Shown here: piece by piece, positions 9,325 through 17,726 of the stretch
How the letters are laid out: each line of letters begins with the position of its first letter
Numbering within the stretch: position 1 is the first letter of the stretch
Origin: Rhodovulum sp.
Lineage (GTDB): Bacteria > Pseudomonadota > Alphaproteobacteria > Rhodobacterales > Rhodobacteraceae
DNA: 64,000 bases
NCBI GenBank assembly: GCA_020637615.1
Contig: JACKKC010000007.1
Location: 1-64,000 of the forward strand
Direction of reading: 5' to 3'
Translations under genes and position numbers: made by a program
Notes under the pieces: model-generated
Told to the model about the DNA's origin: nothing
The model's input: the letters and a program-made list of their open reading frames with translations, nothing else
Database searches by the model: none

Positions 9325-9474
9325 GTGGATTGTGACAGCGGCGCCTCCGTGACCGCCGGATGCCGGCGCAAGCTCACCCTCCCTTTTGCCCGGCGGTAGT
9401 CCAGTTCCGGTTTCCGCTGCGGGATCGGCCGGATTGCGCAGGCATTTCCAGGATATCCGCATGTCCACTTGCGA

Positions 9475-11892
9475 TCAGAAATCCAGGTTCGCCACGCTCA
9501 GCGCATTGCTCTGGATGAAGTCCCGCCGCGGCTCCACCTCGTCTCCCATCAGCTTGGTGAAGACCTCGTCGGCCTCGTCGACCTGGTCGACGCGAACCTG
9601 CAGCAGCGTGCGCGCCTCGGGGTCGAGCGTTGTCTCCCAGAGCTGCTCGGGGTTCATCTCGCCCAGGCCCTTGTAGCGCTGCAACGACAGCCCCTTCTCG
9701 CCTTCGCGGATCACCGCGTCGAGCAGGTCGGTCGGGGCGTGGATCACCTGCTCGCGATCCTTGCGCAGCAGATGCGCCGTGGTGCCGTAGACCTCCTGCA
9801 GGCCAGGCGTCAGCGCCGCGAGACGCCGCGCCTCCGCCGAGCGCAGGGCGTTGCCGTCGAGGATGCGCACCTCGTCGACGCCGCGCAGCGTGCGCCAGAG
9901 CCGGAGGCCGTCGTCCTGGGTCGGCCGCCCCTGCCAGCCGCGCTCGTATTCCGCGGCGATCAGGTCGAGCCGCGCGGCAACGCGATCGGCGGTGCCCTGA
10001 GGGTCGGCGTCGAGCACGCCCGGCACCAGCGCCCCCGCGATCGTCGCCTGTTCCAGCACATGGCGCGAATAATGCGTCGGGAAGGCGTTCAGCGTCGCCC
10101 GCACCTGGCGCGCCTCCTCGACCACCCGCGCGAGATCGGCCCCGGCCAGCATCGCGCCCGACCCCAGCCGCAGCCGCGCGCCCTCGAGCCCCTGCTCCAC
10201 GAGGTAGGCGTCGAGCGCGGCCTGGTCCTTGAGATAGACCTCCGACTTGCCGCGCGCGACCTTGAAGAGCGGCGGCTGCGCTATGTAGAGATGGCCCGCG
10301 TCGATCAGCTTCGGCATCTGGCGGAAGAAGAACGTGAGCAGGAGCGTGCGGATATGCGCGCCGTCCACGTCGGCGTCGGTCATGATGACGATCTTGTGGT
10401 AGCGCAGCTTGTCGAGGTTGAACTCGTCGCGCCCGATCCCCGTGCCGAGCGCGGTGATCAGCGTGCCGATCTCCTGGGAGGACAGCATCCGGTCGAAGCG
10501 CGCCCGCTCCACGTTGAGGATCTTGCCGCGGAGCGGCAGCACCGCCTGGTTGGCGCGGCTCCGCCCCTGCTTGGCCGAGCCGCCGGCGCTGTCGCCCTCC
10601 ACGAGGAAGAGCTCGGCCTTGGCCGGGTCCTTCTCCTGGCAATCGGCGAGCTTGCCGGGCAGGTTCGCCACGTCCATCGCCGTCTTGCGCCGGGTGAGGT
10701 CGCGGGCCTTGCGCGCCGCCTCCCGCGCCACCGCCGCCTCGACGATCTTGCCGACGATGCTGCGCGCCTCGGTGGGGTTCTCCTCGAACCATTCGGCGAG
10801 GCGCTCGTTCAGCAGCCCCTCGACCGCGGGGCGCACCTCGGAGCTGACGAGCTTGTCCTTGGTCTGCGACGAGAACTTCGGGTCCGGGACCTTCACCGAA
10901 AGCACGCAGGTCAGCCCCTCGCGCGCATCGTCGCCGGTGAGCGTGACCTTCTCCCGCTTCGCCAGCCCGCTGGTGCCGGCATAGGCGTTGATCGTGCGCG
11001 TCAGCGCGCCGCGGAAGGCCGCGAGATGGGTGCCGCCGTCGCGCTGGGGGATGTTGTTGGTGAAGGGCAGCACCGTCTCGTAATAGCTGTCGTTCCACCA
11101 GAGCGCCGCCTCGATGCCGATGCCCTCGCGCTCGCCGGCGATGAAGATCGGCTCGGGGATCAGCGGCGTCTTCGAGCGGTCGAGATAGCGCACGAATTCG
11201 CGCACCCCGCCCTCGTAGTGCAGCTCGGTCTCCTGCACCTCGGCGTGGCGCTCGTCGCGCAGGGTGATGCGCACCCCGGAATTGAGGAAGGCGAGTTCGC
11301 GCAGCCGGTGCTCCAGCGTCTTGTAGCTGTAGTCGAGGTTCGAGAAGGTCGTGAGCGCCGCAAGGAAGCGCACCTCGGTGCCCTTGCGCCCCTCCGCGGG
11401 TCCGACCCTTCTCAGGCTCTCCACCGTCTCGCCGCGCTCGAAGCGGGCGAAATGCTCAAAGCCCTCGCGCCAGATCCGGAGCTCCAGCCAGTCCGAGAGT
11501 GCATTGACCACGCTCACGCCCACGCCGTGCAGCCCGCCCGAGACCTTGTAGCTGTTCTGGTCGAACTTTCCGCCCGCGTGCAGCTGGGTCATGATGACCT
11601 CGGCCGCACTCACCCCCTCGCCCTCGTGGATACCGACCGGGATGCCGCGGCCGTTGTCGGCCACGCTCACGGAATTGTCGGCATGCAGGATCACGCTCAC
11701 CCGGTCCGCATGGCCCGCGAGCGCCTCGTCGATGCCGTTGTCGACGACCTCGTAGACCATGTGGTGCAGGCCCGAGCCGTCGTCGGTGTCGCCGATATAC
11801 ATCCCCGGCCGCTTGCGCACGGCCTCCAGGCCCTTGAGAACCTTGATGGAATCGGCGCCGTAATCGTCTGGCACGCGAGCGGGTTCAGTCAT
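9475..11892 (-). CDS. gyrB: DNA gyrase subunit B
   Basis: ATPase subunit of gyrase, which introduces negative supercoils with GyrA. The protein has 805 residues. The GHKL ATPase domain has EVVDNGIDEALAG, DNGRGIPVG and the GGLHGVGVSVVNALS lid. TOPRIM residues EGDSAGGSAKQGR and DVDGAHIRTLLLTFF follow in the middle. The C-terminus DFIQSNALSVANLDF is the normal family end, so the gene is complete. It is the only gene on its transcript as far as the window shows. Confidence 0.98.
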   Translation of the reverse strand: MTEPARVPDDYGADSIKVLKGLEAVRKRPGMYIGDTDDGSGLHHMVYEVVDNGIDEALAGHADRVSVILHADNSVSVADNGRGIPVGIHEGEGVSAAEVIMTQLHAGGKFDQNSYKVSGGLHGVGVSVVNALSDWLELRIWREGFEHFARFERGETVESLRRVGPAEGRKGTEVRFLAALTTFSNLDYSYKTLEHRLRELAFLNSGVRITLRDERHAEVQETELHYEGGVREFVRYLDRSKTPLIPEPIFIAGEREGIGIEAALWWNDSYYETVLPFTNNIPQRDGGTHLAAFRGALTRTINAYAGTSGLAKREKVTLTGDDAREGLTCVLSVKVPDPKFSSQTKDKLVSSEVRPAVEGLLNERLAEWFEENPTEARSIVGKIVEAAVAREAARKARDLTRRKTAMDVANLPGKLADCQEKDPAKAELFLVEGDSAGGSAKQGRSRANQAVLPLRGKILNVERARFDRMLSSQEIGTLITALGTGIGRDEFNLDKLRYHKIVIMTDADVDGAHIRTLLLTFFFRQMPKLIDAGHLYIAQPPLFKVARGKSEVYLKDQAALDAYLVEQGLEGARLRLGSGAMLAGADLARVVEEARQVRATLNAFPTHYSRHVLEQATIAGALVPGVLDADPQGTADRVAARLDLIAAEYERGWQGRPTQDDGLRLWRTLRGVDEVRILDGNALRSAEARRLAALTPGLQEVYGTTAHLLRKDREQVIHAPTDLLDAVIREGEKGLSLQRYKGLGEMNPEQLWETTLDPEARTLLQVRVDQVDEADEVFTKLMGDEVEPRRDFIQSNALSVANLDF

Positions 11893-12226
11893 GCATGGGA
11901 TCCTTGGGGCAATGGTGGCGCATCCTATCCGGGCAGCCCGCGCTTGTCACGCCTCGAATGCCGCCCGTTCCGCCCGAAATTCGAGATGCTTCAAGGCGTT
12001 AACTCGTCTCCGCGCCACTTGATCGGATTCCGCGCCGCAGCCGGTTCGGATCCGATCCGCCGGTGCGGGGAGCGGGATGCGCCGGGGCCGTCCCGCCGCC
12101 GGCGCTCTGGTCAGACTCGGCCGGATCGGGCACAATCGGCTGCCCCGTCGGCGCCCCATCGGGCCGCCCGGTTGCCGGTGGGCCGGGCGAGGCATTGCCT
12201 TGCGGCACAGCAAAAGGGGGAAGGCC
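11893..12226. other. 334-base region between divergent gyrB and a small gene
   Basis: This should hold the gyrB promoter and that of the gene at 12227. No open frame has codon or family support. At 12187-12203 there is an imperfect hairpin (GCGAGGC, loop ATT, GCCTTGC) that resembles the inner stem of the repeat family seen at 16641, 26231, 34364 and 54326. The outer stem is missing, so I do not count it as a copy. Confidence 0.5.
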
Positions 12227-12517
12227 ATGGCCTATGGCATCATCCATTTCTTTCCGGGAGGAACCAGGGAGCAATACGAGGCGGCGCTGCCGGTGGTGCA
12301 TCCGAGCGACGGCAGCCTGCCGCCCGGCCAGATCTTTCACGCCGCCGGCCCGTCGGCGGGCGGCTGGACCATCATGGCCGTGCATGATTCGAAGGAAAGC
12401 TGGGAGGCGTTCCGCGACGGCATCCTGATGCCGCGCATGCAGGCGGGCGTCGCGGGCAGCTTCACCGGCCCTCCGCAGGAGACGGTCTTCGAGGCCTACA
12501 AGTTCCAGACGGGCTGA
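12227..12517 (+). CDS. small antibiotic-monooxygenase-like (dimeric alpha-beta barrel) protein
   Basis: A 96-residue protein that begins AYGIIHFFPGGTREQYEAA and has the middle AAGPSAGGWTIMAVHDSKESWEAF. This beta-alpha-beta arrangement is typical of ABM/EthD-like dimeric barrels, in which a phrase such as GWTIMAVHDSKESWEAF forms the second half. No enzyme activity can be assigned. The ATG at 12227 follows AAAAGGGGGAAGG, a strong ribosome-binding site, and cuts off an upstream open stretch with no family signal. Confidence 0.65.
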   Translation: MAYGIIHFFPGGTREQYEAALPVVHPSDGSLPPGQIFHAAGPSAGGWTIMAVHDSKESWEAFRDGILMPRMQAGVAGSFTGPPQETVFEAYKFQTG

Positions 12518-12541
12518 CGGCCGGGCAGGCTGCCCGCCGCC

Positions 12542-14266
12542 TCAGTTCGGCATGGTGAGAACGGCGTTCTTCCCGCCGCCGCTCAGCTGCAGGCTGTCCT
12601 TGCCGATCGCCGCGACCCGGGCGCCCTGCAGCCGGTCGCCGGGGCGGACGCGCTGCATCCTGCCGCCGGGCAGGCGCACCAGCGCGTGACGGTCGTCGCC
12701 GCCGCCGAAGATGCCGATCAGCGAGACCGAATTCCGCGAGAAGCCGACTGTCTGGGTCGCCGCCGCGCCGCTGACGCTGGCCACGGCCTTGGGCTGAACC
12801 TTGGCCGGGGCCTTCTGGACCCTGACCTGCTTGGGCTGGACCCGCGCCGGCTGGGCCGGGGCGGGGGCGAGCCGCACCACCTTCTGCGGTGCCGCCGCCA
12901 CCGGCTTGGGCCGGACGGTCGCGACCTTGACCTTGGCGGGGGCAGGGGCGGGCGCGCGGCTGGCGGTGAAGCGCCGCGGCTCGGGCCGCCCGGCGGCGAC
13001 GGCGGAGGCCGTCGCGAGGCCGGTGCTCGCCGTCTGGGTGGCGAAGGTGGTGGTCGGGCCGGCGACGCTGGCGGTCACCACCGCCGCGCTGATCGCCTGG
13101 GAAAGCGCCGCGGAGGACAGCGACTGGGGTCGCGGCTGCGGGCGCGTCCGGTCGGGCGCCGCCGCGGCGGTCTCGGGCACGGCGGCGGGCGTCGGGGCCG
13201 GGGAAGGCTCGGCCGCGGCCGCCGCGGGCCGGGCCAGCGGCCGCAGCGCGGGCTTCCCGGAGGAAGGCGCCGGTGCGGTCGGATCGGCCAGAGCGATCCG
13301 GACCGCGGCCTCGGCGGGCTTGGGTGCCGCTGCGGCGGCCGGCCGCTGCATCGGCGCGTCGATGCGCGTGTCGTCGAGCCGGGCCCGCGCCACCGAGAGC
13401 TCCGCCAGGCGGATCGTACCATCCGCCTGCGGTCGCGGCTGCAGGGTGGAGACCGGGAAGTTGCGGGTCGCCACGGTGACGAGCGGCAGGAGCGCCGGTT
13501 CGCGCGCATGGCCGGGCGCCCGCGGGGCCTGGGGCGCGGGAATCCGCGCCACCGGGGCCGGCTCCGGTGCGACGGCGACGCGGGTCAGGTCGGCGGGCCG
13601 CGGCCGCGGGCGTGGCTGGGCCGGGTCGGCAGGGGCCGATGCCGCCGCGAGCGCCGGGCCCGGCTCGACCTCCAGGGGCGCGGCGACCACGGCGGGCCTC
13701 GGTCCGGCGCCTGCGTCAGCACCGCGAGCACGAGCGCCGCGGCGCACGGCGGCGGCCGAGGCCGGGCCGAGGCGGCGCAGCGCCGGGCGGGCTGGAGCCG
13801 CGAAATCCGGGGCGGCAGCGAAGCCGGGGAAGGCGCCGCCGCCGGTGATGCGTCCGGCCCGGAGCCCGGCCTGGGCGAGGAAGCGGCGGGTTTCCGCCAC
13901 GGTTTCCGTTGCGACTGCCGCGACCTGCGTCGCGCCGCCCGCATCGCGGCCGCCGATGCGCAGCGAGACCGCCGCCGGCGGCAGGCCGAGCCGGGCGGCC
14001 ACCCGGTCGCGCGCCGCCTTCTCGCGGCCGAGGCGCCCCAGCCCGGGAACCGGCCCGCGCCAGACCTCGCTCGCGGGCAATTCGACGGTCAGCCGCCCGC
14101 GGGAGGCCGCGATCTCGGCCGCCAGCGCGCGCAAGTCGGTGAGAAGATCCGGCGCGTCGGGATTGAGCACCCGCAACTCGCCCGGGCGGTCGCTCCGATC
14201 GAGCGTTATCGCCGCACATGCGAAGCGCAGCCGGAATCCCGGCCTGTCCTTGAATGTCCTGCTCAT
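12542..14266 (-). CDS. Pro/Ala-rich protein with C-terminal PilP/GspC-like domain
   Basis: 574 residues in three parts. Residues 1-140 are folded, with VELPASEVWRGPVPGL and a conserved ETVAETRRFLAQAGL; this resembles the cytoplasmic part of GspL/PilM-like assembly proteins. A long Pro/Ala/Arg-rich stretch (about 150-490) follows. The last 75 residues (NSVSLIGIFGGGDDRHALV, then GGRMQRVRPGDRL and VAAIGKDSLQL) match the homology region of GspC/PilP. A membrane span is expected between the first two parts but is missing in the main frame. A +1 frame at about 13690-13745 encodes a hydrophobic ALVLAVLTQAPDRG, which suggests a pair of compensating indels. No secretion or pilus genes are nearby. The start ATG at 14266 was preferred over upstream in-frame starts because the family-like part begins there. 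Confidence 0.6.
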   Translation of the reverse strand: MSRTFKDRPGFRLRFACAAITLDRSDRPGELRVLNPDAPDLLTDLRALAAEIAASRGRLTVELPASEVWRGPVPGLGRLGREKAARDRVAARLGLPPAAVSLRIGGRDAGGATQVAAVATETVAETRRFLAQAGLRAGRITGGGAFPGFAAAPDFAAPARPALRRLGPASAAAVRRGARARGADAGAGPRPAVVAAPLEVEPGPALAAASAPADPAQPRPRPRPADLTRVAVAPEPAPVARIPAPQAPRAPGHAREPALLPLVTVATRNFPVSTLQPRPQADGTIRLAELSVARARLDDTRIDAPMQRPAAAAAPKPAEAAVRIALADPTAPAPSSGKPALRPLARPAAAAAEPSPAPTPAAVPETAAAAPDRTRPQPRPQSLSSAALSQAISAAVVTASVAGPTTTFATQTASTGLATASAVAAGRPEPRRFTASRAPAPAPAKVKVATVRPKPVAAAPQKVVRLAPAPAQPARVQPKQVRVQKAPAKVQPKAVASVSGAAATQTVGFSRNSVSLIGIFGGGDDRHALVRLPGGRMQRVRPGDRLQGARVAAIGKDSLQLSGGGKNAVLTMPN

Positions 14267-14420
14267 GCCTGCCCCGATCGTTGTCGAGTGTTGCCTCGGC
14301 CACAAGTCTAGCGCAAAACGCAGGGCAATGCCAGAGTCGTGAAGCCCGCCGGCGCAACTTTTGGTTGAGGGTCCGGATGGTTGCGGGCACATCTTGGGCA
14401 AGTGAAATCCGGAGGTCACC

Positions 14421-15119
14421 ATGCGTCTGCTGCCTGCGACCCTGCTCCTTGCGGGACTCTGCGCCGCGATCCCGCCCGGCACGGCCGGGGCCGAGGAAAC
14501 CCCGCGCCGCATCACCGTCACCGGCTCGGCCGAGATCGAGGCGCTGCCCGACATCGCGACGGTGAGCGCCGGCGTCGAGACCCAGGCCTCCGAGGCCGCG
14601 GCGGCGATGGCGGCCAATGCCACGGCGATGAATGCGGTCTTCGCGGCGCTCGAGGCCGCGGGCATCGACCGGGCCGACGTGCAGACCAGCCGGCTCAGCC
14701 TCGATTCGATCTGGGAGAACCGCAGCGACGGCGGCACCCCGAAGGTGGTGGGATTTCAGGCCAGCAACATGGTGACGGTCACGGTGCGCGACATCGACCG
14801 GCTGGGCGCGGTGGTCGATGCCGTGGCGGCGGCGGGCGGCAACCGGATCTTCGGGGTCGATTTCGCGGTGGACGAGCCGCGGGCGCAGATCGACGCGGCG
14901 CGGGAGCGCGCCGTCGCCGATGCGCGCGCCAAGGCCGAGCTCTATGCCGGGGCGGCGGGGGTCGCGCTCGGCCCGGTGCTCTCGATCAGCGAGGGCGGCG
15001 GCTCGGGCCCCTCGCCGGCGCCGGTCTTCGCGCGCGCCGAGGCCATGGCCGACACGCCGGTCGCCGGGGGCACGATCACCCTCGGCGCCAGCGTGGAGGT
15101 GGTCTTCGCGATCGAGTGA
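14421..15119 (+). CDS. SIMPL domain-containing protein (DUF541), exported
   Basis: A 232-residue protein with a clear signal peptide (RLLPATLLLAGLCAAIPPG, cleavage near AGAEE at about residue 24). It also has the SIMPL signature: RRITVTGSAEIEALPDIAT, VQTSRLSLDSIWENR and the later RAVADARAKAELYAGAAGVALG. SIMPL proteins are periplasmic or outer-membrane associated, and their biochemical role is not settled. GGAGGTCACC precedes the ATG. It converges on metY with only 9 bases between stops. Confidence 0.9.
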   Translation: MRLLPATLLLAGLCAAIPPGTAGAEETPRRITVTGSAEIEALPDIATVSAGVETQASEAAAAMAANATAMNAVFAALEAAGIDRADVQTSRLSLDSIWENRSDGGTPKVVGFQASNMVTVTVRDIDRLGAVVDAVAAAGGNRIFGVDFAVDEPRAQIDAARERAVADARAKAELYAGAAGVALGPVLSISEGGGSGPSPAPVFARAEAMADTPVAGGTITLGASVEVVFAIE

Positions 15120-15128
15120 GCCCGCGCC

Positions 15129-16418
15129 TCAGGCGGTGGCGCTGGCCAGCGCCTGGTCGAGATCGCGGATCAGGTCCTCGGCATCCTCGATGCCGATGGA
15201 GAGGCGCACCATGTTCGGCACCGCCCCGGCCTTCTCCTGCTGCTCGGGGGTGAGCTGGCGATGCGTCGTCGAGGCGGAATGGATGATCAGCGAGCGGGTG
15301 TCGCCCAGGTTGGCGACATGGCTGAAGAGCTCCACCGAATCGACCAGCTTGACGCAGGCGTCGTAGCCGGCCTTGAGGGCAAAGGTGAAGAGCGCGCCGG
15401 CACCGCGCGGATAGAGGCGCTGCGCCCGCTCGTGATAGGGCGAGGACGGCAGGCCGGCATAGGTGACGGATTCCACCCTTTCGTCCCGCTCCAGCCATTC
15501 CGCAACCTTGCGCGCATTCGCGACATGGCGCTCCATGCGCAGGCTGAGCGTCTCGATTCCCAGGAGCGTCTGGAAGGCGGTCTGCGGCGCCATGGTCATG
15601 CCCAGGTCGCGCAGCCCGATGGCGATTCCGAAGAAGGTGAAGGCCATGGGCCCGAAGGTCTCGTGGAACTTCAGCCCGTGATAGGCGGGCTCCGGCTCGC
15701 TGAGCGAGGGGTACTTGCCGCCCGCCGACCAGTCGAAGCGCCCGGAATCGACCACCGCGCCGCCGGTGACGGTGCCGTTGCCGCTGAGATACTTGGTGGT
15801 CGAATGCACCACGAGATCCGCGCCCATCTCGAAGGGCCGGCAGAGCCAGGGCGTTGCGGAGGTATTGTCGACGATCAGCGGCACGCCGAGGGTCTGGGCC
15901 ACCTTGGCGACCGCGGGGATGTCGGTGACATGGCCGCCGGGATTGGCGATGCTTTCGCAGAAGATCGCCTTGGTATTGTCGTCGGCGAGATCCTCGATCG
16001 CGGTCAGGTCGTCGATGTCGACGAATTCCGCCGACCAGCCGAAGCGCTGGATGGTGTTGGAGAACTGCTGCACCGTGCCGCCGTAGAGCCGGTTCGAGGC
16101 GAGGATGTTGTCGCCGGGCCGCATCAGCGGGAAGAGCGCCATGATCTGCGCCGCATGGCCCGAGGAGCAGCAGACCGCGCCGACCCCGCCCTCGAGCGTC
16201 GCGATGCGTTCCTGGAGCACCGAGACCGTGGGGTTGGTCAGCCGCGAATAGATGTAGCCGACTTCCTGGAGGTTGAAGAGCCGCGCGGCATGCTCGGCGT
16301 CGCGGAAGACGAAGGCCGTGGTCTGGTAGATCGGCGTCTGCCGCGCGCCGGTGGTGGGGTCCGGGCGGCTGCCCGCGTGAACCTGCAGCGTGTCGAAGCC
16401 GTATGGATGATCGGTCAT
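15129..16418 (-). CDS. metY: O-acetylhomoserine aminocarboxypropyltransferase (sulfhydrylase)
   Basis: A PLP enzyme that makes homocysteine from O-acetylhomoserine and sulfide, or methionine with methanethiol. The 429-residue length and the motifs fit the MetY branch of the Cys/Met metabolism family: TLQVHAGSRPDPTTGARQTPIYQT at the start, YSRLTNPTVSVLQERIA, the cofactor-phosphate region SSGHAAQ, and the PLP lysine in VVHSTTKYLSGNG. The late SLIIHSASTTHRQL is typical of homoserine-specific members. The start at 16418 follows CGGGAGTGCGACC. A further upstream start is unlikely because the extension is low-complexity. Confidence 0.95.
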   Translation of the reverse strand: MTDHPYGFDTLQVHAGSRPDPTTGARQTPIYQTTAFVFRDAEHAARLFNLQEVGYIYSRLTNPTVSVLQERIATLEGGVGAVCCSSGHAAQIMALFPLMRPGDNILASNRLYGGTVQQFSNTIQRFGWSAEFVDIDDLTAIEDLADDNTKAIFCESIANPGGHVTDIPAVAKVAQTLGVPLIVDNTSATPWLCRPFEMGADLVVHSTTKYLSGNGTVTGGAVVDSGRFDWSAGGKYPSLSEPEPAYHGLKFHETFGPMAFTFFGIAIGLRDLGMTMAPQTAFQTLLGIETLSLRMERHVANARKVAEWLERDERVESVTYAGLPSSPYHERAQRLYPRGAGALFTFALKAGYDACVKLVDSVELFSHVANLGDTRSLIIHSASTTHRQLTPEQQEKAGAVPNMVRLSIGIEDAEDLIRDLDQALASATA

Positions 16419-16640
16419 GGTCGCACTCCCGTTGTTCCCGCGAAGGCTATGCGAGGCGGCGATGCGGCGCAACGGGGCGAAGCGGCGATCTCCCGCCGCC
16501 TTTCCGAGCCGGCCCGGCCGAAGCCGACACCGGTGGTAATGCATTGAAAACATGAAGAATGGCGACGGAGCGATCTTCCTTGTCCTGCTGCGGGACGCGC
16601 CCCTTGCCATTGGCCGGAACACGCTCCCGGCCCGGCCGAC

Positions 16641-16677
16641 GAAGCGGGGCGAGGCAGTGCCTCGCGCCTGCCGGTTC
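16641..16677 (-). repeat. intergenic nested-hairpin repeat, copy A
   Basis: Read on the minus strand, this copy has GAACCGGC, then GCGAGGC, loop ACT, GCCTCGC and an imperfect outer arm (CCCGCTTC for GCCGGTTC), followed by GTCGGCCGG. It matches copy C (54326) closely and copy B (26231) well. It lies upstream of metY and downstream of the TIGR01620 gene. The rest of 16419-16709 holds no supported gene. Confidence 0.7.
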
Positions 16678-16709
16678 GAAGTGCCGATCCCCGCTGTGCC
16701 GCTGCGGCC

Positions 16710-17726
16710 TCACCGGCCCGCTGCGTCGCTCCGCCCGAAGAGCCCCGTAAGCGAGCGCCCGATCAGGTTGGAGACGCTCGGGCGTGGCAGGGCGGCGAAG
16801 GGCAGCGGCCGGCAGACCTCCATCGCGGCGATCCCGACCCGCGCGGTGAGCGCGCCGTTGATCACCCCTTCGCCAAAGCGTCGCGAGACCCGCGCCAGCG
16901 CGCTGCCGCCGAGCACCGAATGGATCATGTCGTCGCCCACGGAGACGAGGCCGGTGGCGATCAGATGCGTCGCCACCGAGCGCAGGAGCCGCCAGGAACC
17001 GAAGAAGCCCGAATGCGCGCCGTAGATATCGGCGATCCGGCGGATCATGCGCACGTTCATCGAGAGCGCGGCCAGCACATCGGCCAGCGCCAGCGGGATC
17101 AGCGCGGTGGCGCCGGCCACCGTGCGGCTCGCCGCCTCGATCTCGCGCCGCGCCTCGGCGTCGAGCGTGGCGAAGAGCCCGCGCTCGGTCGCGAGGATGA
17201 TCGCATCGGCGTCGAGCATCTCGGCCCGCGTCTCCGCCAGCCGCGCCGCGCCCCAGGCGACCTCGCCGCGCCCGCCGTAGAAGCGCGCCAGCCCCTCGGA
17301 CAGCGCGAGCGCCGCCTCCCGGTCGGCGCTTGCATGGGCGGCGGCGGCCTCGGCGCGGAAGCGGTCGATGCGCGCGAGCCGCCGGAAGGCGAGGAGTTCG
17401 CGCAGGATCTGGACGAGCACCACGAGCCCGAGCAGCGCCGTGAGCCCCAGCGCGACCATGCCGAGCGCGGGAAACCGCGCCAGGAGCGCGGTGAGGTAAT
17501 CATAGGCGGCGATGGAGATGACCAGGGTCAGGAGGCTCGTCGCCAGCGTCCAGAACCAGGCGCCCCAGCCGCGGCTGCCGCGGGCGGCCAGCCGGGTCGC
17601 ACGCACCATGGCCGCGCCTTCCGGCATGTCGTCGTCGAGCGGCGGCGCCTCTGAGGGATGCGCCGCCTCCGGCTCGGGCAGCGGGCCGGCGGGAATGACG
17701 AAGGGCGCGTCGGGTCTCTCGGTCAC
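16710..17726 (-). CDS. TIGR01620 family membrane protein (YcjF-like, DUF697)
   Basis: A 338-residue inner-membrane protein. It has an acidic, proline-rich N-terminus of about 55 residues, two adjacent TM segments at about 56-78 and 86-108, and a C-terminal DUF697 region with IIRRIADIYGAHSGF-like and VGDDMIHSVLGGSALARVSRR stretches. This family is always found beside YcjX proteins and belongs to envelope-stress or phage-shock neighbourhoods in enterobacteria, but its job is unproven. Its ATG overlaps the ycjX stop (ATGA at 17723-17726), so the two are translationally coupled. Confidence 0.88.
   Translation of the reverse strand: MTERPDAPFVIPAGPLPEPEAAHPSEAPPLDDDMPEGAAMVRATRLAARGSRGWGAWFWTLATSLLTLVISIAAYDYLTALLARFPALGMVALGLTALLGLVVLVQILRELLAFRRLARIDRFRAEAAAAHASADREAALALSEGLARFYGGRGEVAWGAARLAETRAEMLDADAIILATERGLFATLDAEARREIEAASRTVAGATALIPLALADVLAALSMNVRMIRRIADIYGAHSGFFGSWRLLRSVATHLIATGLVSVGDDMIHSVLGGSALARVSRRFGEGVINGALTARVGIAAMEVCRPLPFAALPRPSVSNLIGRSLTGLFGRSDAAGR

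Noticed and set aside
12187..12203. A fifth copy of the nested-hairpin repeat
   Set aside because: Only the inner stem is similar (GCGAGGC/GCCTTGC); the outer arms and the GTCGGCCGG tail are missing.
9469..12387. A 972-codon open frame on the plus strand opposite gyrB
   Set aside because: It mirrors the whole gyrB gene, has shadow-like composition and no ribosome-binding site or domain.
16419..16640. A SAM-type riboswitch before metY
   Set aside because: The leader contains none of the conserved riboswitch segments I could recognise; it is mostly GC-rich spacer.
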